Shown one piece after another: positions 25,481 to 34,698 of a stretch of DNA of 64,000 nucleotides. The notes beneath the pieces were generated by a model that ran no database searches, was not told the origin of the DNA, and was given only the letters and a program-made list of their open reading frames with translations. A program made the translations under genes and the position numbers. Source of the DNA: CAYYYG01 sp964490875 (GTDB taxonomy: Bacteria; Patescibacteriota; Microgenomatia; UBA1406; GWC2-37-13); NCBI GenBank assembly GCA_964490875.1, contig CAZBEF010000007.1, positions 17,299 to 81,298 on the forward strand, given 5' to 3'. Position 1 is the stretch's first letter; every line of letters begins with the position of its first letter.

Positions 25481-28117
25481 ATGAAAGGCTTAACAACTCA
25501 GGAAGCAGAAAATCTGCTGAAACAATTTGGCCATAATCTGTTGGAACCGCCGAAAAAACCCGGTTTTATCGCGGTATTTTTTGGTCAGTTCAATAATTTT
25601 TTGTCGATTCTGCTTCTTATTGCGGCAGTGCTGGCAATCGGCATCGGCGAAGCAGTTGATGGCAGCCTTATTCTGGCGATCGTTTTTTTAAATGCGTTAT
25701 TTGGCGTATATCAGGAAAAAAAGGCCGAAGCGGCGATCGAAGCACTTTCTCAAATGAGTGTCACCAAAGTACGGGTACTTCGGGATGGTGAAGAACACGA
25801 AATTGACAGCCGTGATATTGTACCCGGCGATATTATTTATCTAGAAGAGGGGAGCAAAGTGGCGGCCGATGCGAAACTGATCCATGCCGTGCAGCTTGAA
25901 ATGAACGAATCCGCTTTAACCGGAGAATCGTTGCCGGTTAGTAAAAAAAACGGCGATGAGATTTACATGGGAACGGTGGTTACACGAGGCCGCACCCACG
26001 CACAGGTTATCAATACCGGCGCCAATACCAAGTTTGGAGAAATCGCTAAAAATTTATCGACAATCAAAGAACCCAAAACCCCGCTTCAGAAAAAATTGGA
26101 GTCTCTTACGAAAGCGATCGGATTAATCGGTATTGCCGCATCAGTGATTGTTTTCTTTTTGTCACGCGGCGACGGCACCAACCTTTTTGAAGCCTTTCTT
26201 CTGGCAGTCTCACTTGCGGTGGCTGTTGTTCCCGAAGGTTTGCCGGCTGTCCTTACTCTCACTCTCGCGATTGGGGTAAAGGAAATGGCCAAACGAAAAG
26301 CAATCGTCCGTAAATTATCGGCCGTAGAAACATTCGGAAGCGTTACCTTAATCTGTACCGACAAAACCGGAACGCTTACTACAAATAAAATGCAGGTCAA
26401 GGAATTATTTGTGAATAATCAGTTAAAATCGGTTGAAATCGGTCAAAGTCAGTTGGATTCAGCAACTAAAGAATTATTACACTGCAGCATTCTCTGTTCG
26501 ACAGCTTCATTGGTTCCGGTGCAGGCTTCTTCAAAAAATATAGAGAAATCATTTGATGTACTAGGCGATCCCACCGAAGGTGCGCCGCTTATTCTCGCTG
26601 AAAAAATGGATATGCATGTAGAAGCCGTACGATCACAGTGGGAAACTACCGATGAAATGCCCTTTGATTCGGTAACGAAACGGATGTGGGTAGCGGTTAG
26701 TCCGAAGTCCGAAGTCGAAAGTCCCAAGCAGATGGTCTATGCAAAGGGGGCGCCGGAAAGTATTCTTTCAATATCAAGTCAAATCATGATTCATAACAAA
26801 GTTGAACCATTAACGGACGAGCGAAAAAAAGAAATTGAAAAAACTTTAGAAGAGTGGGGAAGAAAAGGGCTCCGTGTTTTGGCATTTGCATATAAACCAG
26901 AAAATAGTCCGAAGTCCCGCCTTCGTCAAGACTTCGGCGGGCAAGCCGAAGTCCGAAGTCGGAAGTCTATAGATGATTTAATTTTTCTAGGAATGGTTGC
27001 GATTCATGATGCGCCCCGCCCCGAGGTAAACGAGGCTATTCGCAAAGCTCATATGGCTGGTATTAGTGTAGTAATGATTACCGGAGATAATGAGATAACC
27101 GCTCAGGCAATCGGTTCCTATGTAGGATTGTTAAAAGAAGGCGATGAAATTCTCAATGGTTCACAAGTTGAAAAATATACGGACGAAGAACTTATGGAAA
27201 AACTTCCTAAAGTCCGGATATTCGCCAGAACTACACCGTTTCATAAACAACGGATTGTAGCGCTGTATCAAAAACTCGGAGAAGTTGTCGCAGTAACAGG
27301 TGACGGCGTGAATGACTCGATTGCGCTTAAACAGGCGGATGTCGGACTCGCGATGGGCGTTATTGGTACCGATGTTGCCCGTGAAGCGGCAGACATCGTA
27401 ATCGCCGACGATAATTTTGCGACAATCGTAAATGCCATAGAAGAAGGCCGCAATATTATTAAAAATGTCAAGAATTCTATTATCTATCTCTTATCATGTA
27501 ATATTGCCGAAGCGATGTCTTTAATCGGCGGCCTTATGCTTGGCCTGCCGCCATTATTTCTGCCCATTCAGCTTTTATATATCAATCTGGTAACCGATGG
27601 TGTACCGGCGCTTGCTTTAGCTTACAGCCCTCATGAAGAACGCCTCATGAAACAAGGACCTAAAAAATCCATGACTCTTCTTGAAAAGCCCGATTTTATC
27701 CGCATATTTCTCCAGGGTTTTTTTGCAACGGTGTTTGTGTTTATAGCTTATTATTTCTACCGATATCAGATGCATCTAGCCGATCAACCGCCGGACACAT
27801 GGCATAATGTGGGGGCGACAGCCGCGTTTACCGTTCTTGCACTAATACAGTCATTTATTTTTCTTGATACCTGGCTTGAACACCGCTGGTTTTTTAAACA
27901 TATACCAAGGTTGAAGTCTAAAATTTTCTGGATTGCGTTTGTTATTCCATTTATCGCCCAAGCGGCTATTTTGTATATTCCATCGGCCGAATTGTTGTTT
28001 AAAGTTGTTCACCTGAATCCATTTGATTTTGTTATGCTTACCGGTTTTTCATCCTTCATTTTGGTATTTTTATCGTTCGTTCGGCTGAAACATTCCCATT
28101 TATCTTCAAAAGAATAA
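25481..28117 (+). CDS. P-type cation-transporting ATPase, calcium-type (P2A) (878 aa)
   Basis: ATP-driven export of a cation, probably Ca2+, across the cytoplasmic membrane. All family motifs are present: N-terminal actuator with ALTGESLPV, M4 motif VAVVPEGLPAVLTL, phosphorylation site CTDKTGTLTTNKMQ, nucleotide-binding KGAPES, hinge VTGDGVNDSIALKQADVG, and six C-terminal helices. I start at the ATG before KGLTTQEAENLLKQFGHN because the 27 codons upstream are repeat DNA. Two repeat insertions are read in frame in the nucleotide-binding domain (SPKSEVESPK and SPKSRLRQDFGGQAEVRSRK), both in loops away from catalytic motifs. The next gene encodes a multi-pass protein that may share cation handling. 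Confidence 0.9.
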   Translation: MKGLTTQEAENLLKQFGHNLLEPPKKPGFIAVFFGQFNNFLSILLLIAAVLAIGIGEAVDGSLILAIVFLNALFGVYQEKKAEAAIEALSQMSVTKVRVLRDGEEHEIDSRDIVPGDIIYLEEGSKVAADAKLIHAVQLEMNESALTGESLPVSKKNGDEIYMGTVVTRGRTHAQVINTGANTKFGEIAKNLSTIKEPKTPLQKKLESLTKAIGLIGIAASVIVFFLSRGDGTNLFEAFLLAVSLAVAVVPEGLPAVLTLTLAIGVKEMAKRKAIVRKLSAVETFGSVTLICTDKTGTLTTNKMQVKELFVNNQLKSVEIGQSQLDSATKELLHCSILCSTASLVPVQASSKNIEKSFDVLGDPTEGAPLILAEKMDMHVEAVRSQWETTDEMPFDSVTKRMWVAVSPKSEVESPKQMVYAKGAPESILSISSQIMIHNKVEPLTDERKKEIEKTLEEWGRKGLRVLAFAYKPENSPKSRLRQDFGGQAEVRSRKSIDDLIFLGMVAIHDAPRPEVNEAIRKAHMAGISVVMITGDNEITAQAIGSYVGLLKEGDEILNGSQVEKYTDEELMEKLPKVRIFARTTPFHKQRIVALYQKLGEVVAVTGDGVNDSIALKQADVGLAMGVIGTDVAREAADIVIADDNFATIVNAIEEGRNIIKNVKNSIIYLLSCNIAEAMSLIGGLMLGLPPLFLPIQLLYINLVTDGVPALALAYSPHEERLMKQGPKKSMTLLEKPDFIRIFLQGFFATVFVFIAYYFYRYQMHLADQPPDTWHNVGATAAFTVLALIQSFIFLDTWLEHRWFFKHIPRLKSKIFWIAFVIPFIAQAAILYIPSAELLFKVVHLNPFDFVMLTGFSSFILVFLSFVRLKHSHLSSKE
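26699..26728. repeat. GTCCGAAGTC minisatellite inside P-ATPase
   Basis: Tandem AGTCCGAAGTC/GAAAGTCC units encoding SPKSEVESPK in frame within the nucleotide-binding domain. Confidence 0.7.
26906..26968. repeat. Compound GTCCGAAGTC/palindromic repeat inside P-ATPase
   Basis: GTCCGAAGTC units flank a CCCGCCTTCG...CGGCGGG hairpin and CAAGCCGAAGTC. It is translated in frame as about 21 extra residues after KPEN. Confidence 0.7.
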
Positions 28118-28170
28118 TTTTTTCAGTCCGGTAGATTCTGTCAATCGCTCTATTATATATTACATCGCTT

Positions 28171-28283
28171 GATACCCGTTTTTCGGGGCACCGACACCCT
28201 AGTCAGGAGGGGCACCCTCGGTGACACCCTCAAAACGGATATCTGCGCTCCTGTTTGCCCCGCGAAGTTTCAACGAAGTGGGG
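28171..28283. repeat. Intergenic palindromic repeats
   Basis: The 219-base gap contains inverted arms GATACCCGTTTT and AAAACGGATATC around GGGGCACC-type units, then a near-palindrome from CCCCGCGAAG to CGAAGTGGGG. No ORF is seen. The downstream promoter lies outside the repeats. Confidence 0.5.
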
Positions 28284-28324
28284 CCACCTGCCAGACTAGA
28301 ATTAAAAGATGCTTATAGATCTGA

Positions 28325-28330
28325 TATAAT
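28325..28330 (+). promoter_or_regulatory. -10 box of multi-pass membrane protein gene
   Basis: A perfect TATAAT ends 6 bases before the ATG at 28337. Confidence 0.65.
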
Positions 28331-28336
28331 CATAAA

Positions 28337-29176
28337 ATGAAACAGAAGGAATCGATTTTTTTAAGGCAGTATCTTCCCCTTATTCTTACGTTCGTGATTT
28401 TTATACTCTTGTCAATAGTTTTATACCTAGAAATTATCGCGCTGAATAAATTCTCCCGCGAAGACATTCTCACACAAATACACTGGGGCGATATTATTGT
28501 GGGAACTACCATCTATTTAAAAACATCAGTAGATTTTGCAATTTTCATCGGCAATCTCATGTCTGTCTACCCAGGATGGAAGAACAGGGTTGCAATTGAG
28601 ATCGGCACCGCGGTGGGGAATGCGGTCGGCACCATGGCTGTTTTGGCAATCTGGAGCTTTTTTAAAGAGGTAGAATGGCTTTTGGCAATCATGATCTTTA
28701 TTGCCGCGCTGGTTCTTCTCCGTTTAGCGCAGGACGGTGTAGAACATGCCAAAGAAGATCTGCATCATGCTGGCGGAATACTGGGTAAAGCCGTCGATAT
28801 TCTTGAGAGAATATTGGTTGCTATAAATAAACTAGTAAATCCGATCTTAAAGTACATTATTCCGCATACTTCGATGAAAGCTTCCGGCAAAAAAACTTTG
28901 TTTGGAGTGTTTTTAATGTCATTTACGATACCTTTTATTCTCGGTCTCGATGATTTCGCCGGATATGTGCCGCTGTTTAACATAGTTAATGTGTTCGGTT
29001 TCTCCATCGGAGTTTTGGCCGGGCATATGATTTTAAATGCATTTTTGTTTGTTTCTCCAAACAAAACTATTGCGATCGTTAAGAATTCGATAGTTTCATT
29101 TTTGGGAAGTCTGGCGTTTATTGCGCTTGCGATCTGGGGATTCTGGGAAGTTTATAAGCTGCTTTTTCTTCATTAA
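28337..29176 (+). CDS. Multi-pass membrane protein, possible two-repeat cation transporter (279 aa)
   Basis: Six or seven hydrophobic helices: about 13-32, 55-75, 80-100, 110-126, 190-205, 215-245 and 255-275. Two acidic intramembrane-like motifs, SVDFAIFIGNLM in the first half and GLDDFAGYVPLFN in the second, suggest an inverted duplication as in CadD/LysE-like or GDT1-like cation transporters. I do not recognise an exact family. It stands after the calcium-type ATPase with its own promoter, so a shared role in metal or calcium balance is possible but inferred. Confidence 0.6.
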   Translation: MKQKESIFLRQYLPLILTFVIFILLSIVLYLEIIALNKFSREDILTQIHWGDIIVGTTIYLKTSVDFAIFIGNLMSVYPGWKNRVAIEIGTAVGNAVGTMAVLAIWSFFKEVEWLLAIMIFIAALVLLRLAQDGVEHAKEDLHHAGGILGKAVDILERILVAINKLVNPILKYIIPHTSMKASGKKTLFGVFLMSFTIPFILGLDDFAGYVPLFNIVNVFGFSIGVLAGHMILNAFLFVSPNKTIAIVKNSIVSFLGSLAFIALAIWGFWEVYKLLFLH

Positions 29177-29246
29177 TAATCGACCTTAGTCATAAAATAT
29201 CAGATGGTGTATAATAACTATAGGATTTTAATGGTTATCTTCTACT

Positions 29247-30596
29247 ATGGAAAGGGAACAGCCAAATAAAAAAATTGAAAGTGGCAATGAAGAAGGATAT
29301 CAATTATTAGGTGTCATAAATCAGACTGCTCATGAATTTCAAGAAATTCTTTATAACAGGGGGATTTTTAGCAGACGCGAGGCATTATTAGCATTACATA
29401 ATCAAACTATTGGTGGCCGGCGATCTTTACAATTTCTGACTCCACATCCTGAACAGTTATTTCCTTTTGATGAAGCCGTACATGTTACTGCTGGAAGAGC
29501 AGTTGTGCGACTGTTTGGTTGCGGTTCTCTTATTCCTGGCCAATACCTTCAATCCTATGATACTGAATTAAGTGTGCGGTATGAACTACGGCGACAGTTC
29601 TGGGAAATGATTCCGGATCCTGGATATAGATCTACTCTTCAGGCAGTGTGGTTCAACTCTACAGATACCAATTATAATGCCGATGTAGTGCGAGTTCTTG
29701 GTGCGCTGCATACTCCTGAAAGAGTTAAAAAAGCAAGATTTGAATGTATGGATTGTGTAAATTATATCGCAGAACTAGCTCAACAAGGAGGAGTAACAGA
29801 AGCAAATTTAGACTTACTAAAGCAAAAAATATTTGATGCTACCGGTTTTATGTTTTCGTTTCTTTCGACAACCATTGATACATTAGGTTCGATGGAGCCG
29901 AAACAACTTCAACGTATAGCCGGGATACTTAAGACACGTTTGGAACAGGCAAAGGATCCGATATATGCGCCGTGGATGGAGTACTCTCCAGATCAGGATT
30001 TCGGTATTGCAAAAGTGTCGGTGAACTTACAAAAATTATTTAAGTCATATCAGCAGCAGTCAGCTGGAAATATAAAGAGAGGGCAGGGTAAGGGTACACA
30101 TCATCCGGGATTCTTTCCGACTATTCCTTCAGACCGGCCGCCCTTTATCATTCCTGTTCCAGGGGTTCCCCTTGATTGTATCAACAGTATTGTCTGTAAT
30201 GAAGCATTGTATAGATTTTTTCATACGAGCAAAACGTTCAAAGATAATCCACTTATTGACATCATACAAGAAGGAATTACTGGTAGTGAAAACCCGGAAG
30301 ATCTCACCGGACTTAATAAAGAGCATCCAAGCTGTGCTAAATACTACGATGATCCGGCAGCAATACAATTATTTTGGAGAGAACAGATGTTAGCCGGTAA
30401 TCTGGCGCCTTTAGTCTATCAGGATCCAGAACGTGATCTACGGTTATTGAAGTATTATTCTGATATTTTTGGATTAACACTTCCTGCTGGTCTGATGAAT
30501 GGAGTGCTGTTTCCAAAGGGAAACAATAAAATTCGTAATGAACTCCGAAGAGCTCTTGATGTCAGACCAGTTCCTATACCAGGTTACAACCAGTGA
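29247..30596 (+). CDS. Hypothetical protein (449 aa)
   Basis: No family recognised. Soluble, mixed composition, no signal peptide and no membrane segment. Helical N-terminus (QLLGVINQTAHEFQEILYNRG), a middle with CMDCVNYIAELAQQGG, a basic low-complexity loop near residue 275 (GNIKRGQGKGTHHPGFFP), and a C-terminal half with several tryptophans and prolines. A TATAAT lies about 30 bases upstream; TTATCT also sits 6 bases before the ATG. Probably a lineage-specific cytoplasmic protein; the long intact frame argues that it is real. Confidence 0.7.
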   Translation: MEREQPNKKIESGNEEGYQLLGVINQTAHEFQEILYNRGIFSRREALLALHNQTIGGRRSLQFLTPHPEQLFPFDEAVHVTAGRAVVRLFGCGSLIPGQYLQSYDTELSVRYELRRQFWEMIPDPGYRSTLQAVWFNSTDTNYNADVVRVLGALHTPERVKKARFECMDCVNYIAELAQQGGVTEANLDLLKQKIFDATGFMFSFLSTTIDTLGSMEPKQLQRIAGILKTRLEQAKDPIYAPWMEYSPDQDFGIAKVSVNLQKLFKSYQQQSAGNIKRGQGKGTHHPGFFPTIPSDRPPFIIPVPGVPLDCINSIVCNEALYRFFHTSKTFKDNPLIDIIQEGITGSENPEDLTGLNKEHPSCAKYYDDPAAIQLFWREQMLAGNLAPLVYQDPERDLRLLKYYSDIFGLTLPAGLMNGVLFPKGNNKIRNELRRALDVRPVPIPGYNQ

Positions 30597-30637
30597 TAAT
30601 TGAATTAATATAACTCCAAGGTTGATGAATGAAACCA

Positions 30638-32563
30638 TTACAAACGTGACTTTACTGCTTTTACGATTGCGGCAGAATCAATTCCTTCATACTCCATAAG
30701 CTCTGCTGGTGAACCGGAATGCGGAATAGCCTGGGCACATAAATGGCTGACAGCAACCGGCTTTGATATTTCTTTCGCGAAGGTAGACAAAACATTCTTT
30801 ACTGCTTCACCAATTCCGCCGGCCGGATAATGATCTTCGACAATAATCACGTGTCCGGATTTTTTAGCCTGAGCAATAATAGTTTTTTCATCAATTGGTT
30901 TTACGGAGTACAGATCTACAACCGCAACCTTAATATTTTTCTGTGATAGTTCGTTATATGCTTTTAAGGCTTCATGAACTGTTATTCCAGCTGCAAAAAT
31001 CACTGCGGAGTCTGTCGAACTTTCATACAGAACTTTGGATCCGCCAATCTGAAATGTATATTCCGGTTTATATAATGACTGTGTTTTTTCACGCGTAAGG
31101 CGAAGATAGACAATTCCTTCATGATTAAATGCTTGTTCTGTTAATTTTAATGTTGAAATTGGATCGGACGGATATAATACAACTGATTCCAGAATACTCC
31201 GCATCATTGAAATATCTTCCAATGCCATCTGCGAAGATCCATCATAGCCGATCGAAACTCCGGCATGAGAACCGACAACTTTAATATTTGATTCGCTGTA
31301 CTGTGCCATGCGGATTTGGTCAAACGCTCGTGTCAAAAATGCCGCAAAGCTTGACAAATAGGGAATGAAGCCTACCCGGGCCAGGCCGCAAGCAACACCA
31401 ACCATATTCTGTTCGGCGATAAACATTTCAAAATAACGGTCGTGAAATTTCTTCGCGAATTTATCAGCATATGTAGAGTTAGAAGTCTCAGCATCGAGCA
31501 CAACCAGGTTCGGATATTTTTCGCCCATCATAACTAATGCATCGCCATACGCTTCGCGAGTAGCCGCTGGTTTGTCATAACTTATAGCTGATGGCTGATC
31601 GCTCATAGCTTGCAGATTTCGGACTTCGGACTTGCGACTTTCAACTAATTTCTCTGGTTTTTGAATTTCTGGTTTAATAGTTTTATTGACCTCGCCTAGT
31701 TCCCGAAGAGCCTGGTCCAGCATGTCTTTTGGCACCGGCTTGCCATGCCAGTCATCTTTGTTTTCAAGAAATGAAATTCCTTTTCCTTTCATGGTTTTGG
31801 CAATAATCATGGTCGGCTTTGTTCTATCAAGAGCCATATCATTTGCTGCGCCGTAGATATTGGCATATGCCTGGCGGATTTTTTCTATCTCATGGCCGTC
31901 CCACAGAGTAATAACATTCCATCCAAAAGCTTTCACACGGTTTTCGTACGTCTGTAAATCCCAGGCGAGCATGGTTTCACCGCGCTGGCCCAAACGGTTC
32001 ACATCCAAAATTCCCACCAGATTACTTGCTTTGTAATGTCCTGCAATCTCAAGCGCCTCATAAATTTGGCCTTCGGCAAATTCAGAATCACCAAGAAGAA
32101 CAAATGTTTTTGGTAGGGATTGCTTCGTCGTTCCTCCTCGCAATGACGTATCGTTTAATTTTAAATTCACCCCTAATGCAATTCCCAATCCGATAGAAAG
32201 CCCCTGGCCAAGCGAGCCGGTGGCTGCTTCGGTATATTTGAATTTTGGCGTTGGATGGCCTTCTAAATTGGAATCAAATTTGCGAAGAGTCATCAGTTCA
32301 TCATAAGAAATTGCTCCTGCAACTTGATAGAGCGAATAGAAGAGGGGAGACGCATGGCCTTTTGAGAAAATAATACGGTCGTTGAGAATATTGTCTGGAT
32401 TCTCAAAATCATATCGGTAATATCCGCCATACATAAGTGTCGCCATCAGTTCTACTGCAGAAAGGGAAGAAGTCGGGTGCCCCGATCCTGCCGCTGTGGA
32501 AGATGTGAGAATGTCATAGCGGAGAAGTTTACTAAATTCCTGAAGTTCTTTGGTAGTTATCAT
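30638..32563 (-). CDS. tkt: Transketolase (641 aa)
   Basis: Transfers two-carbon units between sugar phosphates in the non-oxidative pentose phosphate pathway, using thiamine diphosphate. Both halves are in one chain: ThDP/Mg part with AAGSGHPTSSLSAVELM, GSLGQGLSIGLGIALG and GDSEFAEGQIYEA; pyrimidine-binding part with DAETSNSTYADKFAKKF and FIAEQNMVGVACGLA; C-terminal domain with VVDLYSVKPID. The start is set by a -35 TTGACG, a 17-base spacer and a -10 TACCAT ending 7 bases before ATG 32563; an upstream in-frame ATG (32599) precedes the promoter. Two repeat insertions are read in frame: SLRGGTTKQSL near residue 139, and the inter-domain linker VESRKSEVRNLQAMSDQPSAISY. Confidence 0.9.
   Translation of the reverse strand: MITTKELQEFSKLLRYDILTSSTAAGSGHPTSSLSAVELMATLMYGGYYRYDFENPDNILNDRIIFSKGHASPLFYSLYQVAGAISYDELMTLRKFDSNLEGHPTPKFKYTEAATGSLGQGLSIGLGIALGVNLKLNDTSLRGGTTKQSLPKTFVLLGDSEFAEGQIYEALEIAGHYKASNLVGILDVNRLGQRGETMLAWDLQTYENRVKAFGWNVITLWDGHEIEKIRQAYANIYGAANDMALDRTKPTMIIAKTMKGKGISFLENKDDWHGKPVPKDMLDQALRELGEVNKTIKPEIQKPEKLVESRKSEVRNLQAMSDQPSAISYDKPAATREAYGDALVMMGEKYPNLVVLDAETSNSTYADKFAKKFHDRYFEMFIAEQNMVGVACGLARVGFIPYLSSFAAFLTRAFDQIRMAQYSESNIKVVGSHAGVSIGYDGSSQMALEDISMMRSILESVVLYPSDPISTLKLTEQAFNHEGIVYLRLTREKTQSLYKPEYTFQIGGSKVLYESSTDSAVIFAAGITVHEALKAYNELSQKNIKVAVVDLYSVKPIDEKTIIAQAKKSGHVIIVEDHYPAGGIGEAVKNVLSTFAKEISKPVAVSHLCAQAIPHSGSPAELMEYEGIDSAAIVKAVKSRL
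31575..31650. repeat. Minisatellite DNA in the transketolase inter-domain linker
   Basis: Two repeat types side by side: GACTTCGGACTT units (the GTCCGAAGTC family, reversed relative to LeuRS) and TATAGCTGATGGCTGATCGC-type units. Both are translated as linker residues. Confidence 0.65.
32116..32148. repeat. Palindromic repeat inside transketolase
   Basis: GGGATTGCTTCGTCGTTCC followed by TCCTCGCAATGACG. A REP-like sequence familiar from many bacterial genomes, read here as SLRGGTTKQSL within the ThDP domain. Confidence 0.65.
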
Positions 32564-32572
32564 ACCCTCTAT

Positions 32573-32601
32573 GGTACACCGTTTGATATGAAACGTCAAC
32601 C
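32573..32601 (-). promoter_or_regulatory. Transketolase promoter
   Basis: On the minus strand, TTGACG, 17 bases, TACCAT, then 7 bases to the ATG at 32563. Coordinates are approximate to a few bases. Confidence 0.55.
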
Positions 32602-32657
32602 ACCTCCAGCTTACATTATATTAACAGATTTTTTATAGTATTTAAAAAATTAAATAA

Positions 32658-32663
32658 TATAGT
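32658..32663 (+). promoter_or_regulatory. -10 box of 97-aa hypothetical gene
   Basis: TATAGT ends 5 bases before ATG 32669. It overlaps an upstream in-frame TTG (32663), which is therefore unlikely to be the start. Confidence 0.55.
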
Positions 32664-32668
32664 TGGGT

Positions 32669-32962
32669 ATGACAGAAATTGAACAAAAAAAATTACAGTT
32701 TGAGCCTCCCCCTGCAGATATATGGACGGGAATGCAAGAGATTGCAGTTGCCAAACTTCTTATGGCATTCTATACAGCCGATCAACTTCCTCATCATACG
32801 TTGCTCTATACAGACTATAATTCAACAATGCTGAATTATTCTCCCCGAGAATTAGAAGCTGGTACACTCTGTGTACGATCTAAAAAACCAACAGACGTTG
32901 AATTATGGGAAGTAACAGATGCCGATGGAGTTCCTGCGTGGATTGAGCGGGGGAAAGCATAA
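32669..32962 (+). CDS. Hypothetical protein (97 aa)
   Basis: Small soluble protein beginning MTEIEQKKLQFEPPPADIW, with one helix (MQEIAVAKLLMAFYTADQ) and a C-terminal beta-like part (VELWEVTDADGVPAWIERG). No family recognised. It lies just upstream of two tandem paralogous hypothetical genes and points the same way, but those have their own promoters. Confidence 0.6.
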   Translation: MTEIEQKKLQFEPPPADIWTGMQEIAVAKLLMAFYTADQLPHHTLLYTDYNSTMLNYSPRELEAGTLCVRSKKPTDVELWEVTDADGVPAWIERGKA

Positions 32963-33001
32963 AGAATATTCATATTTAAGCTGCTCCAAAGGGATATTTG
33001 A

Positions 33002-33007
33002 TATAAT
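33002..33007 (+). promoter_or_regulatory. -10 box of first paralog gene
   Basis: TATAAT ends 5 bases before ATG 33013. The base context TTCGGATGGAAA is almost repeated at the second paralog. Confidence 0.65.
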
Positions 33008-33012
33008 TTCGG

Positions 33013-33753
33013 ATGGAAAGAAAAACGGAAGTGGTGATGCCAGATAAGGCAGGTGCAGCAAAAGATAGTTGGCTTAATGCAGAAATAGTAGGAAATGGCT
33101 TATGGCCTCAGCATTTCGAAGCGATAGCTTTTGAAATGGCCCATGCGCTTCTTCAAGATAAACCTCCTGAAATACGCAGGTTTAATAACAGTGTCTTATC
33201 TCCTAAACAAATGGCAAAATTACTTAAGTCATCGTCGGGAATGCATTCTTCACATCATATTGAAGTTTCAAATGAAAACCCTTTAATTTCTTTTGAAGAT
33301 AGATTGAGATATTTATGGTCTCAAACTACAACACATACGTTAATAGTGCTGGCAAATTATGCACTTTTTATTGCGGAAGGAAGGAATCGTTCATTAATCC
33401 GTGTTGATATTCCGGATTTTTTAACTGCTTTGTTTGCTGATATGGATAGATCTGTAGGCGCATTAGGGGCAAAACCTTTTTTTAATGAAGTTCACCAAGT
33501 TTATCATTCGCCTCATGCATTGGAATTATCCGGAAAGTATAAAGATAATTATAAGAATTTTTCAGAATGTCCTCCTGCAGAAAAAAATAGAATTAGAGAA
33601 GAAAATAGAGTGTTGCGCCACCAGATGGCTTTAGTTCTGACAGATCATTTTGTTCAACGAGGATATAAAGAACATCTGATGCAGAACTTTGTTAGGGCTT
33701 CATTTATGGATTTGGATCCTAAACTACTGCAAGAATTAAAACCTAAATTATAA
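33013..33753 (+). CDS. Hypothetical protein, tandem paralog A (246 aa)
   Basis: Mostly helical soluble protein. It shares the N-terminal block LNAEIVGNGLWPQ with the next gene, plus weaker similarity throughout (a helix with MW/LWSQ...HTL, and a C-terminal RHQMALVLTDHFVQRGYK matching RHSMANRLIYHGVAAGYR). Length and layout agree, so the two arose by tandem duplication and have diverged strongly. No family recognised and no catalytic motif evident. Confidence 0.65.
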   Translation: MERKTEVVMPDKAGAAKDSWLNAEIVGNGLWPQHFEAIAFEMAHALLQDKPPEIRRFNNSVLSPKQMAKLLKSSSGMHSSHHIEVSNENPLISFEDRLRYLWSQTTTHTLIVLANYALFIAEGRNRSLIRVDIPDFLTALFADMDRSVGALGAKPFFNEVHQVYHSPHALELSGKYKDNYKNFSECPPAEKNRIREENRVLRHQMALVLTDHFVQRGYKEHLMQNFVRASFMDLDPKLLQELKPKL

Positions 33754-33797
33754 ACCCGTCTATACCTGTGTTTATATTGTTAGCACAGGCTATTTGG

Positions 33798-33803
33798 TAT
33801 AAT
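33798..33803 (+). promoter_or_regulatory. -10 box of second paralog gene
   Basis: TATAAT ends 5 bases before ATG 33809. Confidence 0.65.
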
Positions 33804-33808
33804 TTTGG

Positions 33809-34582
33809 ATGGAAATAAAAAAGGGAGTTGTGATACCAGATAATGGAGGTCTAGTAAAAAATAACTGGCTTAATGCAGAAATAGTAGGAAATGGCTTATG
33901 GCCACAAAGTGAAGAAGCAATTGGAATTGAAGTAGCACACAGTGTGGTAAGCGGAGGTCTTGATGATATTAGAGCATTCCAAGATTCTGTTTTAAACAGC
34001 GCGCAACTTGCCCGCTGGAAACAAGCATTAAATACCATGCATAAGAGTTATGGAGTAGATATTCAAACAGACTTTGTATACCCTCATTTCACAATTAATG
34101 ATGACCATTTCCGTGAAATGTGGGCACAACTTCGCAAAGATACTTTAAATACGATTGCAATGTATATTCGGCTTTCTGCTCCGCACCTGGTTGAATTTCC
34201 TCCTTACAATAAAGATGATATGAAAGTAATTACAAGTTATTTAGATCCACAAGCAGGTTCTGATAATTTGATTCAGTTACAAAATTTTTTTAAAACTTTA
34301 CAAAGTGGACTTCATACAGCAGAAGCAAAAAAACTCGCCCGCAAATTTAAAGAAAATTTCAGAAATTATTCTGGATTAAATGGGATAGAAAAGTATCAAC
34401 GTGAAGTGCAAAATTCTCGGCTTCGGCATAGCATGGCAAATAGGTTAATCTACCATGGGGTTGCCGCAGGGTATAGGCAAGAATTTGTAGAAAATTATTT
34501 GTTTCAAACTTTCGAGGGAATTGATCCAGATGTAATAAAATTGGTTGCGACTTTACCGGAAGATGCTATTTTATCTCCTTAA
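33809..34582 (+). CDS. Hypothetical protein, tandem paralog B (257 aa)
   Basis: Second member of the pair. Shares NAEIVGNGLWPQ near residue 25 and the C-terminal helix around RLRHSMANRLIYHG with paralog A. Mostly helical, no signal peptide, no transmembrane segment. The duplicated promoter context suggests the copied unit included the regulatory region. Function unknown. Confidence 0.65.
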   Translation: MEIKKGVVIPDNGGLVKNNWLNAEIVGNGLWPQSEEAIGIEVAHSVVSGGLDDIRAFQDSVLNSAQLARWKQALNTMHKSYGVDIQTDFVYPHFTINDDHFREMWAQLRKDTLNTIAMYIRLSAPHLVEFPPYNKDDMKVITSYLDPQAGSDNLIQLQNFFKTLQSGLHTAEAKKLARKFKENFRNYSGLNGIEKYQREVQNSRLRHSMANRLIYHGVAAGYRQEFVENYLFQTFEGIDPDVIKLVATLPEDAILSP

Positions 34583-34698
34583 TTATTTCGCCACCTGACG
34601 CCTTTTTACAGATTCCAGAAATAATTATAGAATATTAAGCCACTACTCAGAGAAGATAGGCTATCTCATATAGAGACGTTTTAGGTAATTAAATCAGC

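Noticed and set aside
32564..32599. Twelve extra N-terminal codons for transketolase
   Set aside because: The in-frame ATG lies upstream of the -10 box, and the added residues do not resemble the family start.
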